Positions 6,789 to 9,695 of a DNA stretch of 9,695 nucleotides are shown here, one piece after another. The notes under the pieces are model-generated. The model saw nothing but the letters and a program-made list of their open reading frames with translations, was not told the DNA's origin and ran no database searches. The first letter of the stretch is position 1. Every line of letters starts with the position of its first letter. Made by a program: the position numbers and the translations under genes. The DNA is taken from positions 1 to 9,695 of the forward strand of contig CAZUQA010000159.1 of assembly GCA_964622375.1 (NCBI GenBank), written 5' to 3'. Origin of the DNA: CAZUQA01 sp964622375. GTDB lineage: Bacteria; Bacillota_I; Bacilli_A; Erysipelotrichales; Erysipelotrichaceae.

Positions 6789-6811
6789 AAGGGGTGCTTT
6801 AGGCACCCCTT
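6789..6811 (+). terminator. Intercistronic hairpin, probable partial terminator
   Basis: AAGGGGTGC (6789-6797) pairs perfectly with GCACCCCTT (6803-6811) around a 5-base loop, followed by TATTTAAAT, a broken U-tract. It lies 12 bases after the stop of the solute-binding gene and ahead of the MBL gene, which has no promoter of its own that I can see. The usual role of such stems in ABC operons is partial termination or protection of the receptor mRNA 3' end. Confidence 0.7.
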
Positions 6812-6823
6812 TATTTAAATCAT

Positions 6824-6829
6824 GGGGGG
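6824..6829 (+). promoter_or_regulatory. G-rich ribosome binding site of the MBL gene
   Basis: GGGGGG, 8 bases before the ATG at 6838, is the only purine-rich run available and can pair with the anti-Shine-Dalgarno using G-U pairs. It supports 6838 over the upstream in-frame ATG at 6784, which lies ahead of the hairpin. Confidence 0.5.
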
Positions 6830-6837
6830 CTTATATT

Positions 6838-8262
6838 ATGGGGAAAACACAATTTATCATGTATTCCGGTTTACATACTATCGGGGGTGTCAACGCGGCA
6901 GTTATCTATGGTAAGGACCGGGTTATTTTTGAAATGGGGGCAGCTTATGATCCCAAGACTGAAGTCTTTGACGGTATAGTAGAAAAGCGAAATAGGAATT
7001 GGTTGGTTGATAAATTGAAGTTAGGAAGCTTGCCAAAAATCCCTGGAATATTCTCTAAAGCGGACCTGGGGGATTATCCTTTATTAAGCGCTGAAGAAAG
7101 TGACTACAATACAGCAATATTCATCACCCACTTACATCTTGACCACATGGCTCATATTAACGCGGTGTCACCGCTTGTTCCCATTTATATGCACAAAAAT
7201 GCCCAAATCATTGAAAAAGCTTTAGAGGTTGTCGGGCAGGGGGTTGATGGTGTTCCTCGTGATTATTGTGACTTGGTAGCGGATGAGGTAATAAGAGTAG
7301 GAGAAATCGAAGTTTATCCGATTTTGACCAACGCAGAGAGCTATTGCGATTTCGCTTTTCTTATTACCACACCCGATGGTACTATCCATTGGACCGGAGA
7401 TTTATCATTACATGGCGATAATGTTGCGCTAAACTTCCGACAGTTGGAAATACTTAAAGAGCGTAATATCGATGTTTTACTGTGTGACTGCACTTCCTTC
7501 ATGGATGATGTCATGCAAATGATGTATCAAACTATGGACGCTAAAGCGATAATACCTGCTGTTGAAATTCCAAAGGGTATGATGAGTGATAGTGATTATG
7601 ATGCCGCAGTTTTTGAAATAGTTAAAGGTGCCAAGAAACTTTGTGTTTTCAACTACTATCAAAGAGAGATGGCACAAGCACAACGTTTTATCGACTGGGC
7701 GAAACAATTAGGCCGAATCTGTATCTTTGAACCGGATGCTGCTTATATAATTCATAAGTTCTTTGGCATTAAGCCTAATGTTTATATTCCTGATGTGGCA
7801 GTTTATAATAGTGAAAACAAGCTGACTTGGTATCGGAAAATTCTTGATAACTGTAATGTTGTTAAGCTACAAGAAATCAAAGAAAAACCGGAGAGTTACC
7901 TGCTTCAAAACAGCTATCCGCATATTTTAGAATTGTTTTCTTTGCCGTCTGAAGAAGCGGTGTATGTCCACGCCGATGGCATACCAATTGGTGAATTTGA
8001 TCCGGCTTATCAAAAGATGCTTAACCTAGTGGAAAAATCCGGCTTTAAGTATGCCACCTTCTTTCAAAAGAATTACTTTGGTCATGGTTATCCCTGTCAG
8101 GTTAAATACTTTGTCGATGAAGTAAATCCTAAAGTGTTAATTCCCTGTCACTCCTTTAACCCGGAACGTTTACTGCCTAAGGATGGGGTGCAATTGCTAC
8201 CGGAACTTTATAAGACCTATGTCTTGGTTGACCACAACTTGGTTTTAGAGGCAGACTTATGA
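6838..8262 (+). CDS. Metallo-beta-lactamase/beta-CASP-like hydrolase
   Basis: This is a 474-residue protein without a signal peptide, so probably cytoplasmic. It has the metallo-beta-lactamase motif 2, H98-L-H100-L-D102-H103, and motif 4, TGD188. The rest follows the RNase J/CPSF-like beta-CASP order: an acidic residue in CDCTS (D217, motif A), GHGYP (H416, motif B) and CHSFNPE (H438, motif C). Where motif 3 usually has a histidine about 22 residues before motif 4, the sequence is TNAES (164-168); no His occurs between 120 and 183. Motif 1 has E32 (FEMG) where Asp is common. So the metal site is altered. The family contains nucleases and phosphodiesterases acting on RNA or small molecules; being beside an importer and a phosphodiesterase favours a small substrate. 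Its stop overlaps the next start by ATGA. Family is sure; the exact activity is open. Confidence 0.85.
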   Translation: MGKTQFIMYSGLHTIGGVNAAVIYGKDRVIFEMGAAYDPKTEVFDGIVEKRNRNWLVDKLKLGSLPKIPGIFSKADLGDYPLLSAEESDYNTAIFITHLHLDHMAHINAVSPLVPIYMHKNAQIIEKALEVVGQGVDGVPRDYCDLVADEVIRVGEIEVYPILTNAESYCDFAFLITTPDGTIHWTGDLSLHGDNVALNFRQLEILKERNIDVLLCDCTSFMDDVMQMMYQTMDAKAIIPAVEIPKGMMSDSDYDAAVFEIVKGAKKLCVFNYYQREMAQAQRFIDWAKQLGRICIFEPDAAYIIHKFFGIKPNVYIPDVAVYNSENKLTWYRKILDNCNVVKLQEIKEKPESYLLQNSYPHILELFSLPSEEAVYVHADGIPIGEFDPAYQKMLNLVEKSGFKYATFFQKNYFGHGYPCQVKYFVDEVNPKVLIPCHSFNPERLLPKDGVQLLPELYKTYVLVDHNLVLEADL

Positions 8263-9548
8263 AACTGTTGATATTCTGTATCGATGCCCTATGTAGTGGT
8301 GATGTTGATTTTATGCGAAAATCGCCTAGTTTTTCCTATGTTTTGGAAAGAGGTTCTTTAATTGAAGAGATTGAGCCGGTTTTTCCGGCTTTAACTTATT
8401 GTTGTCATACTTCGATTTTGACCGGCACTTATGTCGGGAAACATGAGATTTACCATAATGAAATACTAAAACGCGGTGGTTTGTTGGGAGCGCCTTGGCA
8501 TAATCAACGCAGTGATATCAAAGGGTTAACTTTACTTGATTATTTTACGGATGCCGGCTTAAAAACCTGTTGTATCAGTTGGCCGGTTTCCGCCGGCGCT
8601 AATATTGATTTGAATATGCCGATGATTGTGCCTTATAGTTATCATGGATATGAGCCGGAGCTTTGGTTGAGTGATGCCGCCAGCCCGGAGTTAATGCAAC
8701 GCTATTTTTCCAAACATTCACGTTATATTAAAGGACCGGATCGTAGCTTAGATTTGTTTACCATGGCTTTGGCTCTGGATGTCCTGGAAGATTACCCGGA
8801 ACTTGATGTCATGTTGGTGAAAATGTGCGATTTAGATGGTAAACGTCACAGTTATGGAGTACACCATGAAGCAGTTGATGATCAATTGCGCAAACACGAT
8901 ATGGAATTAGGCGCTTTGTTGGATATTCTGAAAGCTCGCGGAGAACTGGAAGAAACCAATATCGTCATTTTGGGTGATCACGGTATGACCGATACTAAAG
9001 ATATCTTATTAATGAATCAGGTACTAGAAGAAGCCGGGTTCATCGAGACTGGGGAAAATAATGAGATAAGAGATTACAAAGCACTTTGCCACTCTACCGG
9101 TTTGGCAGCATATATCGAACTGAAAGAACCAAATGATTTGCTTGTAAAAAAAGAAGTGCAAACTTTCTTAGAAAGCCTAAAATATGATGAGAAGATTGCT
9201 TTATCACTGGTGTTAGATGCTGAGGCGGCAGAAAGAGAATTTAGAATCAAGGGGCCTTTTGATTTTGTGATTGAAAGTTCGCTACCTTTAGCTTTTGGCG
9301 AACAATTCAGTGACAGCGGTATCTGGGCTTCCCAGATTGTCGGCGACCATAAAATCGGTTTAGCTACCCATGGTGGCACTCCCACTAGAAAAGAACTGAC
9401 AACTTTTATCGCTTGCGGCCCGGCAGTAAAGCCGTCAGCATGTGTTAAACGGGCAAGTATGGTCGATGAAGCGCCGACCTTGGCGAAAATGTTAGAAATT
9501 GAAATGAAGGCGGTTGACGGCAAAGTAGTCAGCGAAATACTCAGGTGA
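8259..9548 (+). CDS. Alkaline phosphatase-superfamily phosphodiesterase/nucleotide pyrophosphatase
   Basis: This is a 429-residue enzyme of the type I phosphodiesterase/nucleotide pyrophosphatase (NPP) and phosphonoacetate hydrolase branch of the alkaline phosphatase superfamily. A two-metal site can be traced: D9 (FCID), probable nucleophile T46 in FPALT followed by H50 and TG55-56, D193 and H197 (DGKRH), D240-H241 (GDHGMTD) and H371 (THGG). The region of about 250-365 forms the inserted cap. Such enzymes cleave P-O bonds of phosphodiesters or pyrophosphates, or in some members a P-C bond. There is no signal peptide or membrane helix, so it should act in the cytoplasm, unlike many secreted relatives. 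The start overlaps the MBL stop by ATGA, implying coupled translation, and the ABC ATPase follows after 4 bases. The substrate may be the imported ligand; whether phosphodiester or phosphonate is undecided. Confidence 0.92.
   Translation: MKLLIFCIDALCSGDVDFMRKSPSFSYVLERGSLIEEIEPVFPALTYCCHTSILTGTYVGKHEIYHNEILKRGGLLGAPWHNQRSDIKGLTLLDYFTDAGLKTCCISWPVSAGANIDLNMPMIVPYSYHGYEPELWLSDAASPELMQRYFSKHSRYIKGPDRSLDLFTMALALDVLEDYPELDVMLVKMCDLDGKRHSYGVHHEAVDDQLRKHDMELGALLDILKARGELEETNIVILGDHGMTDTKDILLMNQVLEEAGFIETGENNEIRDYKALCHSTGLAAYIELKEPNDLLVKKEVQTFLESLKYDEKIALSLVLDAEAAEREFRIKGPFDFVIESSLPLAFGEQFSDSGIWASQIVGDHKIGLATHGGTPTRKELTTFIACGPAVKPSACVKRASMVDEAPTLAKMLEIEMKAVDGKVVSEILR
9543..9548 (+). promoter_or_regulatory. 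Ribosome binding site of the ABC ATPase gene
   Basis: AGGTGA, which includes the stop codon of the phosphodiesterase gene, lies 4 bases before the ATG at 9553. This arrangement suits translational coupling. Confidence 0.6.
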
Positions 9549-9552
9549 CAAT

Positions 9553-9695
9553 ATGAAAATTACGACAGAAAATTTAACTAAGCATTACGGGCCGACGGTG
9601 GCTGTAGAAAATTTAAGTATCGAACTAGCCAGTGGTAAATTAATTGCCTTACTGGGGCCATCAGGTTGTGGTAAAACCACAATCCTCAACATGTT
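9553..9695 (+). CDS. ABC transporter ATP-binding protein (5' part)
   Basis: The first 47 codons of an ABC ATPase are present and the gene runs off the window. They include the A-loop aromatic Y12 (KHYG) and the full Walker A motif G35-P-S-G-C-G-K41-T-T, the form common in importer ATPases of the MalK/UgpC/PotA/PhnT groups. It couples ATP hydrolysis to uptake at the inner face of the membrane and probably works with the solute-binding lipoprotein at 5502-6776. The closest subgroup cannot be told from this much sequence. Permease genes are expected further downstream. Confidence 0.93.
   Translation, partial: MKITTENLTKHYGPTVAVENLSIELASGKLIALLGPSGCGKTTILNM

Noticed and set aside
6784..6837. Upstream ATG for the MBL protein
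   Set aside because: The extension runs through the intercistronic hairpin and has no ribosome site; the family core begins after 6838.
9074..9523. 149-codon open frame on the minus strand
   Set aside because: It lies wholly within the phosphodiesterase gene, whose catalytic residues are intact; composition is that of an antisense shadow.
1..9695. Frequent CCGG tetranucleotides across the window
   Set aside because: Most fall in coding sequence and are explained by common Pro CCG codons before G-starting codons and by ACC/GCC before GG; no spacing pattern was seen.

Overview
The window looks like a chromosomal segment of a low-to-mid GC Gram-positive bacterium, probably in the wider Bacillota (Firmicutes) or a related uncultivated lineage. 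The reasons are a FemABX peptidoglycan-bridge enzyme, a clostridial-type class II fructose-bisphosphate aldolase, AGGAGG-like ribosome binding sites, extended -10 promoters and a lipoprotein-type ABC solute receptor. No rRNA, tRNA, CRISPR array, insertion sequence or phage gene was seen. The genus cannot be set from this sequence alone.

Layout: the window splits into two divergent halves around a 552-base gap (4105-4656). The left half is on the minus strand. Read in transcription order it holds a FemABX aminoacyltransferase (2833-4104) with an extended -10 promoter, fba (1809-2744) with its own promoter and an intrinsic terminator, and then a compact three-gene set: a SnoaL/NTF2-like protein (1347-1712), an isoprenylcysteine methyltransferase-family membrane protein (674-1354, start overlapping the previous stop) and a PAP2-family membrane phosphatase (28-642).

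The right half is on the plus strand and looks like one operon that runs off the window. It starts at a TTGACA promoter and holds a HAD hydrolase (4657-5463), an ABC substrate-binding lipoprotein (5502-6776), a strong hairpin that may attenuate transcription (6789-6811), a metallo-beta-lactamase/beta-CASP-like hydrolase (6838-8262), an alkaline phosphatase-superfamily phosphodiesterase/pyrophosphatase (8259-9548, ATGA overlap) and the first 47 codons of an ABC ATPase (from 9553). The permease genes probably lie downstream.

How they may work together: the plus-strand operon pairs an importer with two hydrolases that lack export signals, plus a HAD phosphatase-like protein. The simplest reading is uptake of a phosphorus-containing organic compound (phosphodiester, nucleotide-like or phosphonate) followed by hydrolysis in the cytoplasm. 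This is inferred from the families and the gene order; no residue shows the substrate. The MBL protein is the most unusual: it has HxHxDH and beta-CASP-like motifs, but no histidine where the third metal-binding motif should be. The left half is mostly housekeeping and envelope functions.
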